Shown here: piece after piece, positions 15,842 through 24,359 of the stretch
Numbering within the stretch: the first letter of the stretch is position 1
Layout of the letters: each line of letters begins with the position of its first letter
Assembly: GCA_964414715.1 (NCBI GenBank)
Contig: CAYPXN010000110.1
Coordinates: 1-29,363 of the forward strand
Direction of reading: 5' to 3'
DNA length: 29,363 nt
From: CAYPXN01 sp964414715
GTDB taxonomy: Bacteria; UBA10199; JADFYH01
Notes under the pieces: generated by a model
The model's database searches: none
Told to the model about the DNA's origin: nothing
Seen by the model: the letters and a program-made list of their open reading frames with translations, nothing else
Made by a program: the position numbers and the translations under genes

Positions 15842-15858
15842 ATTATTGAGCGATAAAT

Positions 15859-16794
15859 ATGGGTATAAATTTCCTCCAAAGAATAAAGTTTTCCCCCTGG
15901 TTTGCCCAGTTGGTTGTGATTCGAAAATGCAACTTGAGTTGTGCTTATTGTAATGAGTTTGATAAAACTTCGGATCCAGTTCCCCTGGAAATCTTAAAAG
16001 CCCGCGCAAAAAAAATGAAAGACTTGGGTGCATTTTCGATCAATCTCACCGGCGGAGAACCGACGATGCATCCGGATCTCCCCGAACTGATCCGTTATTG
16101 TCGTTATGATCTGAAATTTTTAAAGACGACGATGATTTCAAATGGTTTTTATTTAAATCAAGAACTCATCGAAAAATTAAATGAAGCAGGTTTGCAAGAT
16201 ATGCAAATCTCTATTGATGGAGTGAAACCCAACGATGTGACCGTGAAAGTGTTGGATGCGCTCAAGAAACGCCTCGAATATTTGAAACAGTATGCGAAGT
16301 TTAATGTGGTGGTTTCAGGCGTGGTGGGTTCTTGTCCACCGGAAGAATCTTTTGAAGTGATTCAGTACGCAAAAAATATGGGATTTAAACCTCGCGTGCT
16401 CATTATTCATGACCATGACGGGCAGGTGAAGTTGAATGCGGAGCAGTTGGCAGTTTACAAGCGTATTCAAAAACTCATTCCCAAAAGTTTTCCAGAATTC
16501 ACCGATTACAAAGATGAAATTATCGAAAAAGGTACCGCACCCTTTAAATGCCGGGCGGGGAGTCGTTATCTTTATGTGGATGAAAATGGGATTGTGAGTT
16601 GGTGTTCTCAAACCCGGGATGTTTGGAAAAAAGATTTGATGGAATATACTTTTGAAGATCTGAAGCGTGAATTTTACAGCTATAAATCTTGCCAAGACCG
16701 CTGCACCCTGGGCTGTGTCCGTGCTTCGAGTTCAGTAGATAATTGGAGAAGACAGGATGAAGCTGTTCTAGAAGCGGAACCAAGAGAAGCATAA
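15859..16794 (+). CDS. Radical SAM enzyme with C-terminal cysteine cluster
   Basis: 311 aa. The [4Fe-4S]/SAM motif is CNLSCAYC (Cys24, Cys28, Cys31), followed by LTGGEPTMHPDL (63-74), MISNGF and ISIDG, so the radical SAM barrel is complete. The C-terminal third has further cysteines (Cys231, 249, 278, 282, 286) in FKCRAGSRYLYVDENG, VSWCSQ and SCQDRCTLGC. This is a shortened SPASM/twitch-like site for one or more extra clusters. The reaction is unknown; related enzymes modify peptides, sugars or lipids. It may be co-transcribed with the upstream bifunctional transferase, since only the palindromic element lies between. No good ribosome-binding site is seen before the ATG. Confidence 0.82.
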   Translation: MGINFLQRIKFSPWFAQLVVIRKCNLSCAYCNEFDKTSDPVPLEILKARAKKMKDLGAFSINLTGGEPTMHPDLPELIRYCRYDLKFLKTTMISNGFYLNQELIEKLNEAGLQDMQISIDGVKPNDVTVKVLDALKKRLEYLKQYAKFNVVVSGVVGSCPPEESFEVIQYAKNMGFKPRVLIIHDHDGQVKLNAEQLAVYKRIQKLIPKSFPEFTDYKDEIIEKGTAPFKCRAGSRYLYVDENGIVSWCSQTRDVWKKDLMEYTFEDLKREFYSYKSCQDRCTLGCVRASSSVDNWRRQDEAVLEAEPREA

Positions 16795-16811
16795 GGCAAT
16801 AAATATTTATC

Positions 16812-19800
16812 TTATCTGAGATGAAATAAAGCTCGTCTTTCTAAATAACGTTCTATTGCTACCAGGGCTCTCATCCTACGCAATGCTATAGCTTCAATTT
16901 GCCGAACCCTTTGACTCGACACTTCAAATAAATTTCCAATTTCCTCGAAGTTATGAGGATCACAATCGCCTAAACCAAATCTTCTTTTAATCACTTCTCG
17001 TTGACGATCCGTCAATCTGTGCAGAAATTTGTGAACTGGTATCGAGGGGTGTGGTTTTAATTCTGTGGGGTCATACACTGCATTCATTAAGTCTTTCTCG
17101 CTATCAAAGGCTAAAGGATCTTGGTCTAAAAGTGCAGAGTATTTCATTAAAAGCCATTCTAGGGTCGTAAATAGCTCTGCAAATTCCTTTCGGTTGCACC
17201 TTGCACGAAATGTCTCGAATTCTCCTCGAACATGCTCGTACAATAAGGGAACGAACTCTGAAGGATCAGCTCCCAAGCGAATCATGATTCGGTGCAGAGT
17301 AAGGTAATTGGAAAAACGATTTTTGAAGCGAGGCTCTGTTTCTTTACCATAAGCCCAGATGCGTAGAACTTGTTCGATTCTACTTGATCCTGTTCTCAGT
17401 GGCAGAGAAGATTGGAGTTCCGGAAATAGTTCACGAGGAAGTCCGCCTCCACTTTTGAGGCCTAGATGATATTTGAGGGAAGCAGAGAGTTTTTCTCCAG
17501 CAGAAGCGTCTACCTGACGTACAGACCAACCTCTTTCTTCAAATACCGCTGCAATAATCAGTTTATCTACTTTCCAAGAGGGAAGCCCTAAACCTTCCAG
17601 CAGAGCCCTAACACGGCGATAAAAAACCTGAGGTGATCGAGTTGTTTTATTATATTCAATTTTCTCACCTGCCAACCAACGGCGAACTATGGCCAATTCC
17701 CAGTTTCCTACTCCTTCGATACCTGAATATGTCGGAAGCGAAGCTCCATATTTCAAAAGTACCGCCCGTCTTGCTTCATAGAGTAATTTGTCTTTCGCAC
17801 TTGAAGGATTTATATCCCATTCCTGCCTACGGAAAAGATGCTTCAGGAGTTTGAAAGATAGCCCCCTTGCTTGTGCACGCAGAACTTGATCCTGTGCTGC
17901 ATTTTCCGAAAAACTTTCTGAGAACCTCGCAAGCTCAAGCCATATTCTTCTATATTCACCGTCCGATAAGGAGTCGCGCAGCAGGTCTTTTCCCTGAAAA
18001 TCAAATGTGGGCTCAAACCCCGCATCCCGTGCAAGTTTATGTAAAAAACGCGAGCTTTGATCGAGAAGTTCACGGTCTTCCCGTGTAATTTCCATATTGA
18101 TCGGCCTACGTACATAGTAAAACTTCTGGAGGTAAGGCAAACGTTCCTGCAGGATAACATCTAAAGCAAGAGCCGCTTTTTCTGGATCGGTTCCATGAGG
18201 GAAATTTTCGTTCCAACGTAGTAAGTCATCTGCGAAAACATCCAGAATGCTTCTTTGACCTTGGAGGATTTCTATGACGACATTTCTCCAAGACCCCAGC
18301 CAGAGATTTAGAATTTTCTTCCTTCCGCCAAAAAGATTTTCGAGAGCTTCAATGTGTTTTAAAGATACGGGCAAGGCACCCATTGCATAGCCCGTGAGTA
18401 TTTCTGGAGCGATTTTTGTGTTTCGACTTAAGGCATCAATTCGTTTGGAAGCGTTACATACTTTAGAAAATTCCTGTCTCCAACTTTCTTCCAGAGGAAT
18501 TCCTACAAAAGAAGTGGAAACTTCTCCTTGGGAGATGGCTGAGTCAAAATCTTCTTGTCTTTGTTGGCGTTCGCTTTGTTCTTTTTTAATTCTACCCAGA
18601 TTGCGGGTTTGCAACTCGAGGGGATAATCTATCAAACCAAGCAGGCGTGCAAGGTTCGTAAAGGAACCTCGTGCATTCCATGTCACTTCCAATACATAAA
18701 GGTCATCCATTTCACGGCTAGGCTTGCCCCAAGCTCTACCGGTGCGCTGTGCAAAGAATTCAGGACTGGTTGTTTGATAAGTATGAAAGATGGCACCTGT
18801 GTCGGTTGCTCGAAATCCACGCCCCATCATGCGTATGGAAATGAGGGGGCCGCCATTTTTTTCCCATTGTTTTAATTCGGTTTGAAAATTCCCGTCATCC
18901 AAGACTGAATGCAGGAGTGTGCCGTATTCGTTTCCAAAACGTTTACGGAAAGCTTCTAGTAATAGCTCGCCATGCTCAATGGTGGGAACGTATACCAGAC
19001 TTCTGGGATATTTCTCATGTATGCGTTGTGTGTAGACTTCAGTGAGTAGATCTGCATTTCTCTGGGTGGGTTTCCACCAAATCATACTCTCATTTACTCC
19101 GCGCTTTTCTTCATAGTCTATTTTTATCATGACACGATCGCCTCGCATATGGCGAATCCAACCTTCATGAATGGCTCTTAAAAGATCGTATTGTGCCGTT
19201 ACATGGTAAGCTTCCAGACCTCCTCCGGTTCCGGAAAAACCAATGACCCGGTTATTGCTTTTTCGGGGGCGCATCATTGTTCTTCCATCAATGCTTTCTA
19301 CTTTGCCCACCCTGAAATGTTCGTAGATTCTTTGGAAAGTTTCAGTTTGTGTGGAATAGGCTTCATCGTTGATGAGAACCGTCCTGAGATTAGGATTGAG
19401 GGCATCGAGATGTTCGGAGAGTGAACGAGCGCTCGCTACTATGATTCGAGGCCTTTTTTTACCTTCGATTTCCTTTTTTCTGGCATCAAATTGGGCAATG
19501 GTTTCCCTAAAATGTGATCTCAAATCTCCGATGGCTTGATCGGTAATGATTTTGGCGGAACTTAAAATGATGATCTGAATATCTGAGCCTAACTCTTCCC
19601 TCAACATCTCTACAATGGGGGCTACCATCTTGCTTTTGCCGGTTTGCATGGGAGAAGCAATTCCTAGCCAGGGAGAAACATCGGAGCGAAGATCTTCACG
19701 CAAGCGATCAAGCATTTCTTGCTGATAAGGCCGCAATTGAACGGGTCTTCTCCTGCTCGTGCTTGTTTCATCTCCTGTTGCCATACAAGGTAATGGGTCT

Positions 19801-20453
19801 TCGTTTGCAAAGGAAGAATCACCGATTGTATTTGTAGCATGTTGAACATGCTCAATACTTCTTTCTAATGCATGGATTTTTCCAGCAGTCATCCTGGAGA
19901 AAAGGGCAGCCCCAGTGTTCATCTGCAGATTTGTAATTTCTGCATGCAGTAATTGATCTAAAAGATTTCCCTCAGGAGTGCTGGTGAGGCCCAAGGTATG
20001 AGTAGCCTGATGGCTCAATACCATGGAAGAAGCTTGGAAAAGATGAGTGAGAAATGGATTTTGGCTATGAAATGCAGATCCTGTAATCTTTAAAGTAGCA
20101 AATTCTACATAGGCCGTAAGCCAAGTTCGAAATCCACCTTCGTGATGTTCGCTCGTGGAAGTAAGGCTGCGTTGGATACCACCGAACACGCTCACTTCTA
20201 TTGCCAAAGCCAGACTTGAAGCAAAGTAAGGCAATTGACGAGTTATGATGGAGCTTGTGGCAGGTCGAAAAATACTTAAAATGCCCATCCGGGCCAGACG
20301 GTAGCTGAAGCTTCCTGTGGTCATTGCTAGTATTGATGGAACATCAAAAGCTTGTTGAGAAAAAGCTTCTAAGCTTCCATCCAGCATGAGCTGAGAATTA
20401 TTCAAGGTAGGGCAGGAAGGGGCGGATAGATGGTTCCCGATCAATCGTGTCAT
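16812..20453 (-). CDS. SF2 helicase fused to C-terminal sigma-70 region 4, with lineage-type N-terminal module
   Basis: 1213 aa from the ATG at 20453; a TTG 21 bp upstream is possible. Residues 9-190 form a largely hydrophobic module (start LSAPSCPTLNNSQLMLDGSL; later HLFQASSMVLSHQATHTLGL). Residues 238-620 form a superfamily II helicase: LRPYQQEML, Walker A variant ASPMQTGKSK (267-274), Walker B NDEA (362-365), motif III SGTGG (407-411), motif V GRGFRATDTG (544-553) and motif VI QRTGRAWGK. An XRE-like helix-turn-helix may lie at 676-710. After a helical linker, residues 1149-1195 (TDRQREVIKRRFGL, then EEIGNLFEVSSQRVRQIEAIALRRMR) match region 4 of primary sigma factors. It probably couples DNA/RNA translocation to promoter-like DNA or polymerase binding; function unknown. 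Confidence 0.8.
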   Translation of the reverse strand: MTRLIGNHLSAPSCPTLNNSQLMLDGSLEAFSQQAFDVPSILAMTTGSFSYRLARMGILSIFRPATSSIITRQLPYFASSLALAIEVSVFGGIQRSLTSTSEHHEGGFRTWLTAYVEFATLKITGSAFHSQNPFLTHLFQASSMVLSHQATHTLGLTSTPEGNLLDQLLHAEITNLQMNTGAALFSRMTAGKIHALERSIEHVQHATNTIGDSSFANEDPLPCMATGDETSTSRRRPVQLRPYQQEMLDRLREDLRSDVSPWLGIASPMQTGKSKMVAPIVEMLREELGSDIQIIILSSAKIITDQAIGDLRSHFRETIAQFDARKKEIEGKKRPRIIVASARSLSEHLDALNPNLRTVLINDEAYSTQTETFQRIYEHFRVGKVESIDGRTMMRPRKSNNRVIGFSGTGGGLEAYHVTAQYDLLRAIHEGWIRHMRGDRVMIKIDYEEKRGVNESMIWWKPTQRNADLLTEVYTQRIHEKYPRSLVYVPTIEHGELLLEAFRKRFGNEYGTLLHSVLDDGNFQTELKQWEKNGGPLISIRMMGRGFRATDTGAIFHTYQTTSPEFFAQRTGRAWGKPSREMDDLYVLEVTWNARGSFTNLARLLGLIDYPLELQTRNLGRIKKEQSERQQRQEDFDSAISQGEVSTSFVGIPLEESWRQEFSKVCNASKRIDALSRNTKIAPEILTGYAMGALPVSLKHIEALENLFGGRKKILNLWLGSWRNVVIEILQGQRSILDVFADDLLRWNENFPHGTDPEKAALALDVILQERLPYLQKFYYVRRPINMEITREDRELLDQSSRFLHKLARDAGFEPTFDFQGKDLLRDSLSDGEYRRIWLELARFSESFSENAAQDQVLRAQARGLSFKLLKHLFRRQEWDINPSSAKDKLLYEARRAVLLKYGASLPTYSGIEGVGNWELAIVRRWLAGEKIEYNKTTRSPQVFYRRVRALLEGLGLPSWKVDKLIIAAVFEERGWSVRQVDASAGEKLSASLKYHLGLKSGGGLPRELFPELQSSLPLRTGSSRIEQVLRIWAYGKETEPRFKNRFSNYLTLHRIMIRLGADPSEFVPLLYEHVRGEFETFRARCNRKEFAELFTTLEWLLMKYSALLDQDPLAFDSEKDLMNAVYDPTELKPHPSIPVHKFLHRLTDRQREVIKRRFGLGDCDPHNFEEIGNLFEVSSQRVRQIEAIALRRMRALVAIERYLERRALFHLR

Positions 20454-20545
20454 GGTTCTTTCTGGGCGCCCCAAAATTAATAACTATTTGGTGAATAATC
20501 GATAGACCACGTTAAAAGTTGCGGGCTATTTAAGCCCAAAAAAAC

Positions 20546-20574
20546 AGCATAGAAGTTCTGGACAAAGTCCACAA
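20546..20574 (-). promoter_or_regulatory. Possible promoter of the helicase-sigma4 gene with overlapping palindrome
   Basis: On the minus strand, TTGTGG (20574-20569), a 17-bp spacer and TATGCT (20551-20546). The palindrome TGGAC-AAA-GTCCA (20559-20571) lies over the -35 box and spacer, where an operator would block polymerase. The matches to consensus are only moderate. Confidence 0.3.
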
Positions 20575-20601
20575 AATTTGATTTTAGGTAACTCCTTCAA
20601 A

Positions 20602-20721
20602 GGTTGCAGAGAAAATGCTGGATACAAGGCAGGCAGGAGGAGGCAAGCGCAGCATACTTACAGGGTATGTGAGCATTGCTGACGAACTGCCAACGCAGTA
20701 GACGGTGTTTTCTCTACAACC
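20602..20721. repeat. 120-bp MITE-like element with terminal inverted repeats
   Basis: The left end GGTTGCAGAGAAAA (20602-20615) and right end TTTTCTCTACAACC (20708-20721) are inverted repeats with one mismatch over 14 bp. A central CATAC/GTATG stem and a GGCAGG...CTGCC pairing give further fold symmetry. It holds no ORF. It ends ten bases before the tRNA-Leu gene, so the tRNA promoter must lie inside it or read through it. Confidence 0.7.
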
Positions 20722-20731
20722 GTGGACCAAA

Positions 20732-20815
20732 GCCGGCGTGGTGAAACTGGTAGACACGCACGACTCAAAATCGTGTCCCGGTAACGGGGTGACGGTTCGA
20801 TTCCGTCCGCCGGCA
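20732..20815 (+). tRNA. tRNA-Leu (anticodon CAA)
   Basis: 84-nt class II tRNA. The acceptor stem GCCGGCG pairs with CGCCGGC, with discriminator A at 20815. The anticodon stem CACGA/TCGTG has loop CTCAAAA, with anticodon CAA at 20766-20768 reading UUG. The T-arm GACGG-TTCGATT-CCGTC is perfect. A variable arm (TCCCGGTAACGGGG) confirms the leucine type. The 3' CCA is not encoded. Confidence 0.95.
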
Positions 20816-20891
20816 CATTTGTTTCAATCAGTATTGAATATTGGGATAAAAATCCTTTGGGAGCACCCGATTTGCATTAAGAATTAATAGA

Positions 20892-21962
20892 TTGTTCAAA
20901 TTCCTCAAAAAAATCCTGCCAAACTTATTTCTGTTAATATTATCCATCTTTTTTTCTTTAGTTATCCTTGAGCTTTATCTGAGTTTTGCTCCCTTAAAGG
21001 CAAAGCAAAGCAGCGATTTATGGGTCGATAATTTTGAATTTCAATATCAAGTCCATTTGAACTCTTCTCATTTTCGGGATGAGGAATTTAAGCGGGAAAA
21101 AGATCCGAATACCTTTCGGATTTTTCTGATTGGAGATTCGTTTGTTTATGGAGCGGGGGTTGCTTCGGAATTTACGATCGATAAACTTCTTGAGCAAAAG
21201 TTGAATGCTGGAAAATCGCAGCCTTATTATGAAGTCTACAATTTAGGGATCATTGGGATCGATCCTCCCCAGTATTACAAGTTGGCGAGACAATTTCAGG
21301 CTTATCATCCTGATGCCGTGATTGTTTCCTTCTATGTGGATAACGATGTGCGGGCCGGTGAGTGGAAGCATCGCGTGTACTTTATTGATTGGTTTAAAGC
21401 GATGGGAGAGGTGGTGGATGCGTTTTTGTGGAAACAAGGATTCAGCGATTGTTTTTTTCCTAATATTAAAAAATATGGGGACGATTCAAATCAGGCCTAC
21501 CTTCATTTGGCCTGTGAAGGAAAGATAAATCCACATCTGTTTGACCGGGGTCATGTGTCTGATCAGTATTTGCATTACCAAAATATTACTAAAATCTTTA
21601 AAGAAGACTCCTACACTTCAGATTTGTTATACAAAATCAAAGAATTGTTTCCTGGAATTCCTTATCTTCTTCTGATTCATCCTTCAAAATATCAGGTTTC
21701 ATCGGATTATTTTCAATATTTAAGCCCTTTCGGTTTTAACTTTCCTAATAGAAAACTTTTGGGTAGAGAAATCCAGAATGCGATTTTGGAATGGGCAGGA
21801 AAAAATGGCGTGGCGACGCTGGATGTTTTGCCTGCGATGCAAGCTGCAACGGACAAGCATTTTTATCATCATATTGATGATCATTATAATATAGAAGGAA
21901 ACGATTTCGTGGCCACTTTGTTGGCGAGTTATATTGAGAACACTTGGGCCATTCATAAATAA
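20892..21962 (+). CDS. Membrane-anchored SGNH/GDSL-like hydrolase, first gene of the carbamoyltransferase operon
   Basis: 356 aa starting at TTG, with no clear ribosome-binding site. One N-terminal membrane helix (LPNLFLLILSIFFSLVILEL, residues 9-28) anchors an extracytoplasmic SGNH domain. Block I is FLIGDSFVYGAGV with nucleophile Ser83; NLGIIGIDPPQY is the block II region; DDHYNIEGN near the C-terminus supplies the catalytic Asp/His (about 329-331). Such anchored SGNH proteins de-acetylate or acetylate polysaccharides in AlgX/OafA-like systems. It precedes the carbamoyltransferase gene by six bases, and a related SGNH gene ends the same operon. Start and substrate are uncertain. Confidence 0.8.
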   Translation: MFKFLKKILPNLFLLILSIFFSLVILELYLSFAPLKAKQSSDLWVDNFEFQYQVHLNSSHFRDEEFKREKDPNTFRIFLIGDSFVYGAGVASEFTIDKLLEQKLNAGKSQPYYEVYNLGIIGIDPPQYYKLARQFQAYHPDAVIVSFYVDNDVRAGEWKHRVYFIDWFKAMGEVVDAFLWKQGFSDCFFPNIKKYGDDSNQAYLHLACEGKINPHLFDRGHVSDQYLHYQNITKIFKEDSYTSDLLYKIKELFPGIPYLLLIHPSKYQVSSDYFQYLSPFGFNFPNRKLLGREIQNAILEWAGKNGVATLDVLPAMQAATDKHFYHHIDDHYNIEGNDFVATLLASYIENTWAIHK

Positions 21963-21968
21963 ATTATT

Positions 21969-23807
21969 ATGTATATTCTGGGTATATCTTGTTTTTATCA
22001 TGATTCTGCAGCGGCTTTAATCAAAGACGGTGAAATTATTGCTGCTGCACAGGAAGAGCGCTTTTCTCGGAAAAAGCACGATGCGCGTTTTCCGGAACAT
22101 GCGATTCGCTATTGTTTGTCCGAAGCAAAAATCCAATTACACAATGTGAGTGAAGTGGTTTTTTATGACAAGCCCTTGGTAAAGTTTGAGAGGTTGCTTT
22201 CGACTTATCTGGCCTATGCACCCAAAGGCTTTTTATCTTTCATTTCTGCAATGCCAGTGTGGTTGAAAGAAAAGCTTTTTATCAAATCTCTTTTAAAAAA
22301 GTCCCTTTCACAAATAGGGAAGTGTAAGAAAAGTGAAGTGCCTCCCTTGATGTTTGCAGAGCATCACCAATCTCATGCGGCCTCGGCTTTTTTCCCGAGC
22401 CCTTTTGAGAAGGCGGCGGTTCTTTGTTTGGATGGCGTTGGGGAGTGGGCGACTACTTCCGTTTGGTTGGGCGATGGAAATCGACTTAAACCTCTTTGGG
22501 AAATTGATTTTCCCCATTCCTTGGGGCTTCTTTATTCCGCTTTTACTTACTATACCGGTTTCAAGGTAAATTCTGGAGAATATAAGCTGATGGGTTTGGC
22601 ACCTTATGGTGAACCCAAGTATGTGGATTTGATCTACAAACATTTGATTGATGTGAAAGAAGACGGCACTTTTCATTTGAATATGGACTATTTCAACTAT
22701 GCGACAGGTTTGACGATGACCAATCGCAAGTTTGATGAATTATTTGAAGGTCCTCCTCGAAAATCAGAATCCCAGATTACGCAAAGGGAAATGGATATTG
22801 CCCGATCGATTCAGGTGGTAACCGAAGAAGTGGTTTTGCGCTTGGCGAGATCTATTCATAAAGAATTAGGGATTGAAAATCTCTGTCTGGCGGGTGGGGT
22901 GGCCTTGAATTGTGTGGCAAACGGAAGGGTGCTGCGTGAAGGTCCTTTCAAAAATATCTGGATTCAACCCGCTGCGGGAGATGCAGGAGGAGCCTTAGGT
23001 GCGGCTTTAGCTGCTTGGTATGATCATCATGAAAATAAAAGGGAAGTGAACTCTCAAGATTCCATGAAGGGTTCTTATTTGGGGCCTCGTTTCAGTAATG
23101 ATCAAATTCAGTTGGCCTTGGACCATTTGGGGGCCCAATATGAAAAGTTAAATGATGTCGAGTTGATGCCAAAGCTTGCAAAAATTTTGGAAGAAGGAAA
23201 TGTGGTGGGGTGGTTTCAGGGGAGAATGGAGTTTGGCCCTCGTGCTTTGGGAGGTCGTTCGATTATTGGAGATCCTCGGAACGCTAAAATGCAGTCGGTA
23301 ATGAATCTGAAAATCAAATACCGGGAGTCCTTTCGTCCTTTTGCACCTTCGGTGGCAGCAGATAAAGTATCCGAATATTTTGAACTCGATTGTCCAAGTC
23401 CTTACATGCTGATCGTTGCGCCGGTGAAAGAAAGTTTGCGATTAAAAATGACTCAAGATCAGGAAAAACTTTTTGGAATCGATAAGTTGAATGTTCCCCG
23501 ATCAAGTCTTCCTGCAATTACTCATGTGGATTATTCTGCTCGTATTCAAACCATTCATCCTGAAACGAACCCGCGGTTTTATGCTCTGATTAAAGAATTT
23601 GAAAAAACAACAGGTTGTGCAGTGTTGGTGAATACATCATTTAATGTGAGGGGAGAGCCGATTGTTTCGACTCCTGAAGATGCATATCGCTGTTTCATGC
23701 GAACAGAAATGGATTATTTGGTGTTGGAAAACTTCATTTTGGCGAAAAAAGATCAACCCGTGTTTGAAAAAGATGATTCTTGGATGAAGGAATTTGAGTT
23801 GGATTAA
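21969..23807 (+). CDS. Carbamoyltransferase, NodU/TobZ family
   Basis: 612 aa, full family length. The N-terminal Kae1-like half begins LGISCFYHDSAAALIKDGEI and includes the metal-binding EHHQSHAASAFFPSPF (His132, His133, His136) and CLDGVGEWATTS. The LAGGVALNCVANG block (307-319) closes that domain. The C-terminal YrdC-like half has GRMEFGPRALGGRSI (418-432), YRESFRPFAPSV (451-462) and VNTSFNVRGEPIV. These enzymes make carbamoyl-AMP from carbamoyl phosphate and ATP, then transfer the carbamoyl group to a hydroxyl of a sugar or antibiotic. Its tight linkage to SxtJ-like, DUF5989-like and SGNH genes suggests an envelope or exported glycan as acceptor. Confidence 0.94.
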   Translation: MYILGISCFYHDSAAALIKDGEIIAAAQEERFSRKKHDARFPEHAIRYCLSEAKIQLHNVSEVVFYDKPLVKFERLLSTYLAYAPKGFLSFISAMPVWLKEKLFIKSLLKKSLSQIGKCKKSEVPPLMFAEHHQSHAASAFFPSPFEKAAVLCLDGVGEWATTSVWLGDGNRLKPLWEIDFPHSLGLLYSAFTYYTGFKVNSGEYKLMGLAPYGEPKYVDLIYKHLIDVKEDGTFHLNMDYFNYATGLTMTNRKFDELFEGPPRKSESQITQREMDIARSIQVVTEEVVLRLARSIHKELGIENLCLAGGVALNCVANGRVLREGPFKNIWIQPAAGDAGGALGAALAAWYDHHENKREVNSQDSMKGSYLGPRFSNDQIQLALDHLGAQYEKLNDVELMPKLAKILEEGNVVGWFQGRMEFGPRALGGRSIIGDPRNAKMQSVMNLKIKYRESFRPFAPSVAADKVSEYFELDCPSPYMLIVAPVKESLRLKMTQDQEKLFGIDKLNVPRSSLPAITHVDYSARIQTIHPETNPRFYALIKEFEKTTGCAVLVNTSFNVRGEPIVSTPEDAYRCFMRTEMDYLVLENFILAKKDQPVFEKDDSWMKEFELD

Positions 23808-23810
23808 TTT

Positions 23811-24206
23811 ATGGAAAATGAAGCTAAAAAACTTCGTGAGTTTGGTTTGCTGACAGGCTTGGTGTTTGTTTTATTATTTGGACTATTATTTCCCTGGATG
23901 AAATCCAAACCCTATCCCGTGTGGCCTTGGGTGATTGCCCTATTATTAGGAATTCCTGCCGTTCTAAAGCCGGTGGTTTTGAGCCCTGTTTATAGCGTAT
24001 GGATGAAAGTAGGGCATGTCTTGGGTTGGGTAAATAGTAGAATTATTATGGGGATTGTATTTTATGTCATGATTACCCCCATGGGGTTTTTAATGAGAAA
24101 GTTTGGAAAAAATCCTTTGGAAGAGCATGCGGTATCTGAAGACTCTCATTCTTTCAAGGCGGTGATTAAAAGAAGTGAAGGAAAACATATGGAGGTACCT
24201 TACTAA
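23811..24206 (+). CDS. SxtJ-like small membrane protein
   Basis: 131 aa with about three membrane helices (roughly 10-28, 38-57 and 72-95) and a charged cytoplasmic tail. The arrangement FGLLTGLVFVLLFGLLFPW, then WPWVIALLL, VLSPVYSVWMKVG and MGIVFYVMITPMGFLMR is that of the SxtJ family, named from the saxitoxin cluster of cyanobacteria but common beside carbamoyltransferases elsewhere. It starts three bases after the carbamoyltransferase stop, and its stop shares one base with the next start. The role is unknown; it may anchor or assist the carbamoyltransferase. Confidence 0.88.
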   Translation: MENEAKKLREFGLLTGLVFVLLFGLLFPWMKSKPYPVWPWVIALLLGIPAVLKPVVLSPVYSVWMKVGHVLGWVNSRIIMGIVFYVMITPMGFLMRKFGKNPLEEHAVSEDSHSFKAVIKRSEGKHMEVPY

Positions 24207-24358
24207 TGTTAGATTTGTTAAAAGATCTTTGGAACTTCATGAAAGTTCGAAAAAAATTCTGGTTGGCCCCGGTAATTATCATATTGTTATTATTAGGTGC
24301 TTTAATCGTTTTAAGTCAGGGTTCTGCTTTGGCGCCTTTTATTTACACCTTATTTTAA
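24206..24358 (+). CDS. DUF5989-like 50-aa membrane protein
   Basis: A short gene starting one base inside the SxtJ-like stop (TAATG overlap), with GGAGGT ten bases upstream. The product begins MLDLLKDLWNFMKVRKKFWL, then has a hydrophobic helix (residues 20-37) and ends GSALAPFIYTLF. This is the pattern of the DUF5989 family, which accompanies SxtJ-like genes. It is followed after one base by the second SGNH gene. The function is unknown; a small single-helix partner of a membrane complex is a reasonable guess. Confidence 0.9.
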   Translation: MLDLLKDLWNFMKVRKKFWLAPVIIILLLLGALIVLSQGSALAPFIYTLF

Positions 24359-24359
24359 C

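Noticed and set aside
20454..20474. TTG start for the helicase-sigma4 protein
   Set aside because: No ribosome-binding site; the ATG at 20453 is adequate and only seven residues shorter.
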